A stretch of DNA of 64,000 nt from NCBI GenBank assembly GCA_023053545.1, contig JAKZAN010000001.1, forward strand, positions 2,624,565 to 2,688,564, written 5' to 3'. Origin of the DNA: Lepidurus packardi (lineage: Eukaryota > Arthropoda > Branchiopoda > Notostraca > Triopsidae). Below, in pieces: positions 20,417 through 29,424 of the stretch (position 1 is its first letter; each line of letters starts with the position of its first letter). The translations under genes were made by a program, and so were the position numbers. The notes under the pieces were generated by a model. The model worked only from the letters and a program-made list of their open reading frames with translations. It did no database searches and was not told the origin of the DNA.

Positions 20417-22348
20417 TCATGGTTCAGCGTCCACTGGCTCCAGCACCTGGTCTTCATGGTTTTTCATGCGACGGTCCAGTTGATCCAACCTCGCCACCAA
20501 AGAGCTGAGCCATCTTCGTAACTTAAAAAACTGCCATAAAGTCAACACTAATGGCACGCCGCACAAGCACAATGTGAAGATCGGAAGTACGTAAGTTTCC
20601 AAATGATTTGGTTTTGCCGGGAATGGAGGTTCTTCGAAATTTGGCGATCCCCTCTTGACGGCTTCTTGAAATTCTTTCCACGAAAGCTTCCACTGATTGT
20701 CTAATCTTTCACTTTGTTCTTTCAATGCTTTGGCCTCTTTTTTAAATTCCGTGCCCATATCAGGTATTGGGTTTGCCGTGGGGATAATCAAGCGTGAAGT
20801 GTTCAGAGTAAGTGCATGTATTACTTGTTCTGGCACACGTGAAGCCACATGCATTGCGCTATTGGGTTCGAAACTTGCCGGTATAACGAAAGAGTCTGTA
20901 TGCATGGAACAAGCTGATGGCACTTCTAGTATTCCGGTCTCCTTCAACAATAAAGCTTTACTATGCCTAATTCCCGAAGAATAGGGCATCTGGAGACAAG
21001 ACAGCACCATTTCAGTGGGTTTGGTTGCCACATACAACCATTTTCTGTTGTCCAGCCAAATTAATACTAAGGGAACAGCCTTCTTTACGGTAACTCGGCA
21101 TAATTTCTCAATTTTTTTCCGATTGTCCCTAACGATTGCCATTACACAGCTATCTACTAACGCCGTCTTGCTGAGAGTATAGCTAGCGGGACAAATTTTC
21201 GGTTTCTTTCCGACACATGAGTTCAAGTCTGATTCGGTTAGGCTTACCGCAACTTGTCGATCGTTTGACAGGGCCACGTAGGCGGGCAGGCCTTCGATTT
21301 CTCTAAAGAAATTCCCTTCAGAGATCGGTGTTGGTACCGCGAGAACTTTAAACAAGTTGAAACTGAATTGGGACTCGTAGAGAGGAACTTCTATAAAGAG
21401 ACGCAAGTTATTTTTATAGGCTGCTGACGTTACTGTGCAAATCCTATACAAAGTCCACAGATCCCACGTAAAAGCTTCCATTACGGCCCGTACAAGTGTT
21501 TCCATTCCCATCTGCAGCGACAAGACATTTTCCACTTCTTTAATAAAAGAGCTCAACTGGACCGACAACTTGTAGTGGGTCGTTTCAATGGACTCGTAGG
21601 CGAGCGCTAATTTTTCAAGAGCCCGCGAATTTTGCTGCGCCATCCAGTACGTGGAATTCACAAGGGTGGCTTGAGTTTCGATTATGTGAAAAATTCTCTT
21701 ATTTTGTATGCCTACAATTTCTAGCTTTTGATTTACCTCTTTTAAATCGTCGTTTGTTAGAGTACCGAATAGCCATTTTAGCACCTCTCCTCCTCCATCG
21801 ATTAACCCTCTTTTCTGTCGTCTTGTATTCTGGGAGTTAAAAATCTGTGCCACTGAGTTTAATCTATACCTAGTCATAACCAAATGTCTGTTTAAAAATG
21901 CGATCTCGTTGTCTAGACGTCTATGCGCTACTTTTTCTAGATACTCGATCCCTTTTAGTTCGGGGTGATAAAGAACCCTTTTTCCTGTGTCGATTGCCTT
22001 TTCAATGTAGTCTAACACGCCTTCTGCGGGGTTTAGGCTTATGTCGGTTACAACGATCCACTTGGTACTGCTTATGGCAACTTTGCCATTCTCCTTAAAA
22101 TACACCCCATCGTGCATACGCGGTTCTACATTTCCGCTTGTGGATGTGGCCAATGACACAAGAATGATAAGAAGACCAATAAATCGAGATCCCAGAAGTC
22201 CTAAAACAAAACAGAAAGAAGTTTTCAGACAAAATCGACTGTCAGTTCTCGTAACGATTAGGCTTTTTGGTAACTCGCGACGACCTACGCAGGTGACATG
22301 CATCTTGCTCTGTAAGCACCATGTCCTTCCTTTCTTCTGATGTCTCAT
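20417..22348 (-). CDS. env: Envelope-like glycoprotein, baculovirus F / errantivirus type
   Basis: An uninterrupted 643-residue ORF. Visible features: a hydrophobic signal segment (about residues 44-72); a basic cleavage site RRQKR at about 176-180 followed by a glycine-rich fusion-peptide-like stretch; a helical heptad region (about 195-280); one C-terminal membrane anchor (about 586-607); and a basic cytoplasmic tail of about 35 residues. This is the architecture of insect errantivirus Env and baculovirus F proteins (Baculo_F family). The N-terminus overlaps the integrase end by about 107 bp in another frame, so the real message is probably spliced and the true start may lie downstream of the first Met. 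The intact ORF contrasts with the deleted gag-pol region. It is an old genomic copy. Function cannot be inferred. Confidence 0.82.
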   Translation of the reverse strand: MRHQKKGRTWCLQSKMHVTCVGRRELPKSLIVTRTDSRFCLKTSFCFVLGLLGSRFIGLLIILVSLATSTSGNVEPRMHDGVYFKENGKVAISSTKWIVVTDISLNPAEGVLDYIEKAIDTGKRVLYHPELKGIEYLEKVAHRRLDNEIAFLNRHLVMTRYRLNSVAQIFNSQNTRRQKRGLIDGGGEVLKWLFGTLTNDDLKEVNQKLEIVGIQNKRIFHIIETQATLVNSTYWMAQQNSRALEKLALAYESIETTHYKLSVQLSSFIKEVENVLSLQMGMETLVRAVMEAFTWDLWTLYRICTVTSAAYKNNLRLFIEVPLYESQFSFNLFKVLAVPTPISEGNFFREIEGLPAYVALSNDRQVAVSLTESDLNSCVGKKPKICPASYTLSKTALVDSCVMAIVRDNRKKIEKLCRVTVKKAVPLVLIWLDNRKWLYVATKPTEMVLSCLQMPYSSGIRHSKALLLKETGILEVPSACSMHTDSFVIPASFEPNSAMHVASRVPEQVIHALTLNTSRLIIPTANPIPDMGTEFKKEAKALKEQSERLDNQWKLSWKEFQEAVKRGSPNFEEPPFPAKPNHLETYVLPIFTLCLCGVPLVLTLWQFFKLRRWLSSLVARLDQLDRRMKNHEDQVLEPVDAEP

Positions 22349-23200
22349 CTACGTTCACCCCCACATGTTGCTCAAGGAGTCCTGGAGTTCCGTGACTCTC
22401 GATGACCGTGGGTAGGATTGGCAAACCTGCTTCTGGTTCTGAGCCTGGCTCTTCCCTAGCAAATTCTATATACTCGACATCCGGGTCGTCAGGAAGATCC
22501 TGCCTTCGCACAAAGGGCTTAATCCTTGTTACGTGTACTACATCGGACTTTCCCCGTTTAACTCCCTTTACTTCGTAGTCTACGGTAGATGTTCTCCTAA
22601 GGATTTCGTAGTAGCCATGAAAACGATGCAGTAGCTTTTCGGCTTTACCCATTTTCCTGGTAGGGGTATAAACCCATACTCTGTCTCCGGGAAGGAATAA
22701 ACGTTCCTCTTTACCCTTGTCGTAATGACTTTTCTGTTTTTGCTGGCTATTCCGTAGCCGCATTCTGACTATGTCAAAAGGCCTTTCTGTTAGACCGTTA
22801 CACTGCGGGTGATAGGCAGTGGTCATGGCGTGGTTTGTCTGCATCTCTTTAAGCACTGTTTCTGTAAACGCATTTGTAAAACAAGCCCCTCGATCACTCA
22901 GTAATACTTCCGGAGCTCCGTGCCTAAGTACGATTTGCCGTACAAAAAACCTAGCCACCTCTTCCGCTGACGCCGCGGGAACGGCTTTTGTTTCAGCCCA
23001 TTTTGTAAAAAGGTCAATGGCTACTATAATGTGTCGATTACCCTGGTTTGTTGCTGGAAAGCTACCTAGTAGATCTATTCCTACCTTCTGAAAAGGTCTC
23101 TCTGTCTCTACTGGTATCATGAGGCCCTTGGTTTTAGATTTTTCGGCCTTTCGAATTTGACAGTCTTGGCATGACAACACATAGTAACTTGTGAAAACAT
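22242..23200 (-). pseudogene. Errantivirus-like integrase core, deleted and frameshifted
   Basis: Recognisable parts are SCQDCQIRKAEKSKTKG (end of the zinc-binding domain), VGIDLLGSFPATN (first catalytic Asp), LLSDRGACFTN (second Asp) and YHPQCNGLTER (catalytic Glu). The text then jumps to a PFDIVRMRLRN segment and the GDRVWVYTP / HRFHGYYEI C-terminal chromodomain-like region, so about 100 residues normally lying in between are missing. The join with the upstream zinc-binding segment (23,117-24,032) needs a frameshift near 23,190. The C-terminus overlaps env. Confidence 0.85.
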
Positions 23201-24032
23201 TTTTGGAAAGTAAAATCGCCTGGATAATTTATCCCAGGTTTTACGAAACCCTAGATGTCCAGCTGTTAGGTCGTCATGACATGCGTACAATGCATCCTGG
23301 CGTAGCCCAGGTGGTATACACAGCCTCACGAAGATCTGTCCGTCGAGAACAGTTTTCCTATACAATTTACCTTCCTTTAGGAGGAAGTTCGCAACCTTCC
23401 GTCTGTCTATTGCTGTACTCGCGGTAGACTCAAGGATTTCCATCACTTGCTTCCATTTCGCCTGATTTCTCTGTCCCTGAATTATACGGTCACCGGTGAG
23501 TGGGCCTAGAGCAAATACTACGGGGCCGTCTTCGTCGCTTTCCCAATAATACCAATAATCCCAATAATACTGCTGGAAGGGTTCGTCCAAACCCTGGTAG
23601 CGTGAGCGAAGTCTCTCCTTAAGATGTAACTTTCGGTTCTGTTTGATAAACGCCTTTCTAAAACCATCTTGTAGCTGAGTCCAGGATGTGGCAGATCTTG
23701 AATCAAACGGAGACTCCTGTTTGTACCACGTCTTGGCCGGTCCAGTTAGACTCAAACCAAAATACGAGACCATGTCTTGGTCTGACCATCCATTGTATCG
23801 CGCCGACTCTTCGAAGTCTTCGAGCCATTCCAGCGGGTCCTGGGATGCGGCATCCGAAAAACGAGGCGGTTGCACAGCCTTTCGGATTGCCCGTGGAGTA
23901 GACATTGTCGGAGTTACAGTTCTCGGAATTGGACTCGGAACAGGTAGCGGAGTCAGCGGTGGGTTCGGCACCAACAATGGAATTTGCACTGCTGGTGGGG
24001 CTTTAACGCTCGGTGTTGCAGCCAATAAAGTT
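23117..24032 (-). pseudogene. Gag fragment fused to the integrase zinc-binding region by internal deletion
   Basis: The first part is gag-like: a proline-rich leader, then PPRFSDAASQDPLEWLEDFE and SLTGPAKTWYKQE, typical of retrotransposon gag. At about 23,530-23,580 comes a low-complexity stretch rich in Tyr and Trp (from TATTGGGAT-type repeats). After it the protein is the spacer before integrase and then DLTAGHLGFRKTWDKLSRRF, the H-H half of the HHCC domain. Protease, reverse transcriptase and RNase H, normally about 800 residues, are gone. The simple repeat probably marks the deletion junction. The right end is cut by the hAT element at 24,041; the gag frame continues at 27,359. Confidence 0.83.
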
Positions 24033-24040
24033 GGCAGAGT

Positions 24041-27000
24041 CAGGGCCGGATTAAGCCTTTACGGGCCCCTAGGCTGACGTATCCGCGGGCCCCCCCCCCC
24101 CCCCACTTTTTTGACTTCCTTAAATTAAAAATGCAGACAGAGTATTTGAGAAATAGAGCGGAAATGCAGAATGTATTGATATCCGACAAGAGTTAGTGTG
24201 CGAGTTAAACGGATACTTTTCGTGCTTTTTTTCTTGCAAAGTCAGCAATAATCTCTTTAAAGTCCAGAGAGCGCATGACCTCACTCTCAATGCACAATAA
24301 ACTGAGAGAATTAAGCCTACAATCAGTCATAGTGGTGCGAATAACACTTTTTACACGGTTCAGTGTAGAGAAGGAGCGTTCGCCTTGGCAATTAGTGACG
24401 AACATTGAAAGGTAAATTCGCAATACAGTGTTGACGTTTGGAAATGTCTCGCGGACGCCAGGCTGAGATGAAATCTGATAGAGTATTATTTCGTAGCTTT
24501 GTTGAGATTGTCCGTTGTCAGTCGTTGGGGATGTCTTCACAAATTCGGTAAAATGAACGAATTCCTCAGGAAGGGATTCTTCCAAATCTCCTGTAAAATA
24601 CAAACATATTAAGTTCTAAAAAACTGGAATAATGTACAATAGTACAATAATGACAGAACTATACTATAGAATTAATCCTACCTGGATAAGCTCGGACAAG
24701 TGTTGTCGCCGATTCGCGTATGTCTTTCGGAGAGAGCGTGTGGAGACAATGGAGAAAGCCGAAGAGACTGCAAACTGTTGTGTATGCTCCCAGGCGCCGT
24801 TCCAAAGCTGCGGCTAGCTGATCCACAATGGGAAGAAAAACATTCGTCCTGAAATTGTCCCGTGCTGAAAGACTTGTCTCTTCAGCTGGACCCTCATATG
24901 CCTTCATCCTTGCACTGCGCGATCGCTTCCTTGACGTCTCTTCCGTGTAGTGTAGATTGCCAGACTTCTGTTTCCCATTCTTCTCCATGTCTTCGAATTG
25001 GTTTCTGAGCGTTTCGATGTATGACTTCAAAGATGCCAACAACTGTACAGCTTTATTCAAATGCATACTTTCGCTTTGCAGAGATATGCTTGTCTCATTG
25101 ATATGCTCCAAAGCGGTCCCCCACAGGTCTGTCAAAATCCCATATTCAAGCTGCTTCATTTTCGTCAACAGTCCTATGGCTTCACGCTTCGTTTCGGGTT
25201 TTTCTTGATCAGACTTCTGAATGGCGTCCAACGTTTGTCTTACTTCACTGTAGCAACGCGTGATTGCTTTTGTTGCTTCTGCCTGAGCAGACCAACGTGT
25301 TTTGCTGAGACTTTTGACGACTGGATTGTTCTCAAGAAATTCTCTCATGACAGACCACCTTCCAGTGGATACGCTGAAGAAGTTATAGAGGTTCTGCAGA
25401 AAATCGAAAAATGCTGTCGCTGCGGGAATATTTCTGACTGCTTCGGTTCCAACGAGATTCAGGGAATGGCCAAAACATGGTATGTGATGAGCCTGTGGAT
25501 TCTTTTCACGTATCAATGCTTGTACGCCGTGATATTTACCTGCCATATTAGAGGCATTGTCATAGCATTGTCCTCGACAGTTGGCAATCTCAATGTCCAT
25601 CTCACACAAAAAATTAAGCAGGTTGTTAGTTAATTCTTTGGCAGTATGATTTTCCATGCCTATGAATTCCACAAAGCGTTCAACAGGAATGGTTGCATTC
25701 GGAGGAATAGTAAAAAACGAAAAGTAACTGTGCAGCGATCGACGTTGCTTGCATCAGGAGTTGAATCGAGAGAAATGGAGTAATACTTTGCACTTTTAAT
25801 TTCAGCTACAATTTTGTCCAACACTTGCTTTCCCATTATGTCAATGAATTCATTACAAACAGTGGAGGACAAATATGACACGTATCCTCGACCTTCACCT
25901 TTGCCTTGCAACGTTTTACTCTTCTCAATATGACCAGCTAGAAATGGATCGAATTTGGAAATCAACTCCAGTATCCCAATGAAGTTTCCGTTTGTTTTAG
26001 AACCTAGAAGTTCATCTTCACCTCTAAAGGCCAAGCCCCTTTCACAAAGAAATGTTATCACCTCTACGATGCGTTCAAGGATTGCTCGCCAGTATGCACA
26101 CTCTGTTTCATATTGTTGCTCCAAGCCTGTATAGACACGAGCCTCCGTTTGTCTGAGGTAATTAATCTTTCCAATTGCTCCAATATGCGTAGTACTTCTT
26201 TCGTGGCTTGTCAAGCGTGCAGAGGCATTTTTCCAATCATTATATCCACCCTTCGCGAAGGAATTTTGTTCCGAGAATAATTTGCATGGGAAACAGAATA
26301 CCTTTCCAGTCGTGGGGGAATAGCAAAGCCAAGATCTATTTATCTGCATATGAGTGAGCGGATGCGTAAACGTGAACAAACTTTTGGAACAATATCGAGC
26401 CTGCCGATCCCCATCCACGCTTTTAGAGACTTCAAATCCATCATCGGAATGCTGACATTCTTCGCCACCTCGTTCCACCCGATACAATCGCATTTCCGTG
26501 GAAACAGTCTCAGGCCATTGTGCCAAATCGGTTACAGTCATCTTTATGCCTCCCATTTCACTATGTGATTGACGTGAATGAGAATCACAACACTCACCAG
26601 TTTCTGGTATAGCACTTGAGACTGGAGTTTCTGCTTTGATATTGTCTTCGCTTCCTTCAACTGCTTCTTCATCTGCTGGTTCAGAAGGTTAAGTAACATT
26701 AACACTTTTAGCAGGTTCATTTCGTGGCAGGAAGGTTGTTATCTTTGGGATTTTGGCCAACACCTTGTCGAGACGCTCCTTTTCCTCTTGTTGTACGCGC
26801 CTTTTCTCTGCACCCGATTTGTGATGATATGAACCAGACATGATTCTGCAGCCTGCAGGTGTACACGAAATATGTTTCATGCAAGACAATTGCTTTCGAA
26901 GCATGTCAAGTACAGATGGCATACAAATATACAATACATACCTGCAGGTATACAACAGTATGCAGAAAAGCCGAATGCAGTGGTGACTCGTGAGCAGTGC

Positions 27001-27358
27001 CTCTGGGCTGTGGTGTTCTATTCAAATTTACGCTGTATCTAGCGTACACAATACACAGTGAATAGCCCACACTGACAGTGAATTGTCATTGGTCCATTGC
27101 CTATGTCAAATTGCAAGCATATCCATGCCCTCCTGGCTCCTGTGGGTGTGACGCTAAGTTTGACAATGTCTGTTTGTGGGTGTGTCTGTATGTGAAGGCC
27201 TGAGAAGCGCGCCAGACGTGATAGGCTGGAGAGAGAATTGATGTGTTGTAGTGTTAATGAATGTGTGTTGCTGAGAAAGAGTACTTTTTTGACGGGCCCT
27301 GCCACACCACGGGCCCCTAGGCTGCAGCCTACTTAGCCTCCATTATGATCCGGCCCTG
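24041..27358 (-). mobile_element. ZMYM1/DUF4371-type hAT transposon inserted in gag
   Basis: The 8-bp duplication GGCAGAGT flanks both ends (24,033-24,040 and 27,359-27,366). The terminal inverted repeat is CAGGGCCGGAT, and an internal GGGCCCCTAGGCTG motif also occurs at both ends in inverted position. A poly-C run lies at about 24,091-24,104. The single minus-strand gene is a DUF4371/hAT transposase with one intron. The gag frame of the host provirus resumes without shift across the insertion, counting one duplication copy, so the provirus gag was still open when the hAT landed. Confidence 0.93.
24205..26840 (-). pseudogene. ZMYM1/DUF4371 hAT transposase with one stop and one frameshift
   Basis: The likely start is MSGSYHHKSGAEKRRVQQEE (26,840). 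A TAA at about 26,689 interrupts the frame, which then continues through PSEPADEEAVEGSEDNIKAE into the TTF-type finger region (WLCYSPTTGKVFCFPCKLFS, WKNASARLTSHERSTTHIGA) and DUF4371 (NFIGILELISKFDPFLAGHI, AKYYSISLDSTPD). A one-base shift in a T-run at about 25,715 precedes ERFVEFIGMENHTAKEL, the CYDNASNMAGKYHGVQ block and SKTRWSAQAEA. A GT-AG intron (24,591-24,681, 91 bp) joins YPG to DLEESLPEEF. The last exon holds the dimerisation motif NCQGERSFSTLNRVKSVIR. Two lesions in about 840 residues indicate a fairly young but dead copy. Confidence 0.9.
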
Positions 27359-27799
27359 GGCAGAGTCTCTAACGAGATTAGGGCGTCGTCGACTTGAATA
27401 TTTCGTCGCAAAGTTTCCTCGATACATTCCGGTGATACAGGGAGTGGTGTCAACTCCGCCGAGGGTTCTTCGCCAGTTGTGCGATCTCCCCTCGTTATGA
27501 CAGGTGCCCGCGGGGTCTCGTCGGTGGTGCTGGCCGCACTCCCTGCTCGAGATCGACTTAACGGTAATTCCCCCTCTGCCGCCTGCTCACCCCGAAGTCT
27601 GGCACTTTGCCGAATCGGACAGGGCAAGTTCGTTAACTGACTTGTGGCACCCTTAGGAATTTTACCACCACTCATGAAGGTACCGTTCACCACAAGTAAA
27701 CGAAAGCCTAGTCCTTCAGCCACAGACTCCTCGAGTATGGCCCTTAAACACCGTAAAATCGCTTCGTCTTGTCCACACAGACTTAGCGTACCGACAACC
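27359..27799 (-). pseudogene. N-terminal gag piece of the errantivirus-like element
   Basis: This is the upstream half of the gag interrupted by the hAT at 27,358. It is rich in Arg, Glu, Thr and Pro and has no zinc knuckle in this part. Its assignment to gag rests on frame continuity with the recognisable gag segment at 24,032 and on position. On its right it is fused in an open frame to the N-terminus of the GTF2IRD2-like hAT transposase, giving an apparent 200-residue ORF (27,945-27,343) that is really a three-way chimera. No start codon of gag is preserved. Confidence 0.6.
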
Positions 27800-27945
27800 T
27801 TAGCAACCGACAAAACGACCATGCAACCTTCAACTAGGCATTGTAATTTTCCATTGTTCATTGTTACAAAATATTCACTTTCCCAACGCGATTGAAATGC
27901 TCGATTTTCTGTGTCTACTTTTCTCTTAGCACCTTGCTTATTCAT
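27800..27945 (-). pseudogene. N-terminal exon of the GTF2IRD2-like hAT transposase
   Basis: It begins MNKQGAKRKVDTENRAFQSR and continues WESEYFVTMNNGKLQCLVEG and CMVVLSVAK. The KRKVDTE.R.F...W...YF......P.CL.C motif opens many GTF2IRD2/FAM200-type hAT transposases and forms a BED-like finger (Cys pair visible; the His pair is lost with the deletion). After about residue 49 the sequence turns into errantivirus gag, with the expected EYN..RH...KH part missing. The middle of the same gene resumes at 20,032. Confidence 0.8.
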
Positions 27946-28498
27946 TTTAACACAAATTTAAAGGAAAAGCGAAGACAACTATGGGAACGCTTGTAAACAC
28001 TAACGACCGTTGTCAAAACGCTTGCAGAATGACTTTTAGATACAGTTTTATCCCTTCGCCAACAGAAGTCAGCGCATTTTGCAGCGACTCAAGTTCCCCA
28101 ACTCGATACAACTTACGAGGGTGACTTGGAGACGTAAAAAAAAGTTGGATAAAGGTTTTGTTCGCTTTTCGGTTTTTGAAACATCGAGGTTCTTCTGGGG
28201 AAGGACTCAGGGTAGGACCGGGGAATTCCCCTGTTTCAATTTTTGTGGTATCACAGACAAGCTGTTCCTTTCCGTTCTTGTCATACTGTCCATATACTGA
28301 ATTCAAGCTTTCGACTTTTCAAGTTTTCTGCGATTACGCGAAGTTATTTTATTCCTTCACTACACTTTTGGGAAAAGTGTTTACCTAATATATTTGACAG
28401 TGTAAATTTCCAAATACTTTTGTCAAAGTGGTCGCGGGCCGGATAAAGGCCTCTCGCGGGCCGGATGCGTCCCGCGGGCCGCCAGTTGGACAGCCCTG
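27946..28498 (-). other. 5' terminal region and right TIR of the GTF2IRD2-like hAT
   Basis: Non-coding sequence between the transposase start and the element end. The last 70 bp contain three GCGGGCCG(GA/CC) copies (28,434-28,482), a GC-rich subterminal feature typical of this hAT group. The terminus CAGGGCTGTCC reads inward on the minus strand from 28,498. A minus-strand ORF at 28,013-28,306 has no similarity I recognise and sits where a promoter is expected. Confidence 0.65.
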
Positions 28499-28740
28499 AT
28501 CTAGATCATTTAATGTGGTCTGAATTCCTCTCTTTGCTTTCAAATATCGCGTCTTTGATAGCTTCTTCATTGACGTAGCTAGTAATTTTCCGAAAATGTC
28601 CGCTTCGTGAACATTTTCCTGAGGCTGGATTAATTTGGGCATGACGGTGGAAAATTCACTTCGGGTTTCTTGCAAGATATTCAAATTGGAGAATGCGACC
28701 TTATCCTCTTTTTCGATGGACGCTCGTTGCACCCTGAGGT
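28499..28740 (-). pseudogene. BESS-motif-like coding fragment at the hAT target site
   Basis: The minus strand encodes ENVHEADIFGKLLATSMKKL, then SKTRYLKAKRGIQTTLNDLD. This fits the BESS motif found at the C-terminus of MADF-BESS regulators and some transposon-derived proteins (D.FGK..A..L..L.......K..I...L). The hAT terminus cuts directly after it. Upstream another frame reads EIVMPGTSGCNERPSKKRIR, which also looks coding, so a frameshift near 28,735 is likely. The raw ORF has no ATG and continues into the hAT end. Assignment is tentative. Confidence 0.4.
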
Positions 28741-29424
28741 TCCGGGCATGACAATTTCAAATGCCTGTGTCGAAGGTTGCTAATTTTCATCATTTTCAAA
28801 CAAAATTTCTTGATCGTCGATTAGGGAAACCTAAACTATGCTTTTAAAATCAACTTATCTATAGAGACGGACTTTTTTTATATTAATCGGCGTATGCAAT
28901 AGCCTATTGCCAAATGAATATATTAGTCGCTTGGTATACAAAACTTCACAACATTTAGCTAAATTACAGGGGGGGGAGAAGGTAGGGAAAGGGAGGGTAT
29001 GTTGATGGAAATTTACTGTGGCGAAAATTTCGTTGTTGCAGAAGCACGCTTGAATGCTAGCATAAGTTCACGAACTGCTGAAAAAAGCTTGGGATTCGTC
29101 AATCAGTTGGCTGAGTTGAAATGAAGTCCCATCCGGCAGTGTTGCCTGATTAGTTGGGCTCTTTCTTTATTGAACAAGCGTTACTGTATGAGAGTGTGAT
29201 GCAGGTCTTGAATTGGGTTATCTGGGCATGTTTTGCTGTTATCTTACTTTATTCCACAGTCCAATGCATGAACAGCTGTGTGAGAATTGCAACATCTAGG
29301 TTATAATGCATTAAACAATACGGGAGTCATCATGAAATACCATTTCTGGTAAAATACTTCAGCAAAGTAAAATTTTCGCTCATGTCTTTACGGACATATA
29401 CACATCCTCAGCTACATTCATGAT
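28741..29424. other. No gene recognised
   Basis: AT-rich sequence with a G-run at 28,968-28,974 and a GGGA-rich stretch after it. No ORF, repeat or RNA gene that I can support. Confidence 0.5.

Larger units (their letters stand above)
20033..27799 (-). mobile_element. Errantivirus-like provirus, internally deleted, 5' LTR lost
   Basis: Minus-strand order is gag fragment, integrase, envelope, polypurine tract, 3' LTR. Protease, reverse transcriptase and RNase H are absent: the gag coding region (to about 23,570) passes straight into the pre-integrase linker. A second gap removes roughly 100 residues after the integrase catalytic Glu. No copy of the 246-bp LTR is found on the right; instead gag abuts the N-terminal exon of the GTF2IRD2-like hAT gene at about 27,799. 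About 16 host codons are also missing there, so one deletion probably took the 5' LTR, leader and host bases. An hAT element (24,041-27,358) is inserted in gag. The element is an old endogenous copy and incapable of autonomous replication. Confidence 0.8.
6823..28498 (-). mobile_element. Outermost GTF2IRD2-like hAT element, broken by three insertions
   Basis: Four pieces of one hAT transposase gene appear in collinear minus-strand order: N-terminus at 27,945-27,800, middle at 20,032-19,731, and catalytic/C-terminal part from 8,050 to 6,823. The gaps are filled by other transposons with their own ends. The right terminus reads GGCCGCCAGTTGGACAGCCCTG and stops at 28,498, giving the end CAGGGCTGTCC on the minus strand, a form common in this hAT group. 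The next 8 bases, ATCTAGAT (28,499-28,506), should be the target duplication. The left terminus lies outside the window, beyond the BEL/Pao interior. Confidence 0.8.

Noticed and set aside
25061-25633. 190-codon plus-strand ORF
   Set aside because: Antisense to the DUF4371 transposase, with no independent support.
27946-28498. Missing 5' LTR of the errantivirus-like element
   Set aside because: I looked for TGTGACGTTG and CAACGTCACA near the right end of the element and found neither, so I do not annotate a second LTR.
28741-29424. Promoter or gene next to the integrase-core pseudogene
   Set aside because: The G-run and AT-rich parts have no specific signal that I can defend.
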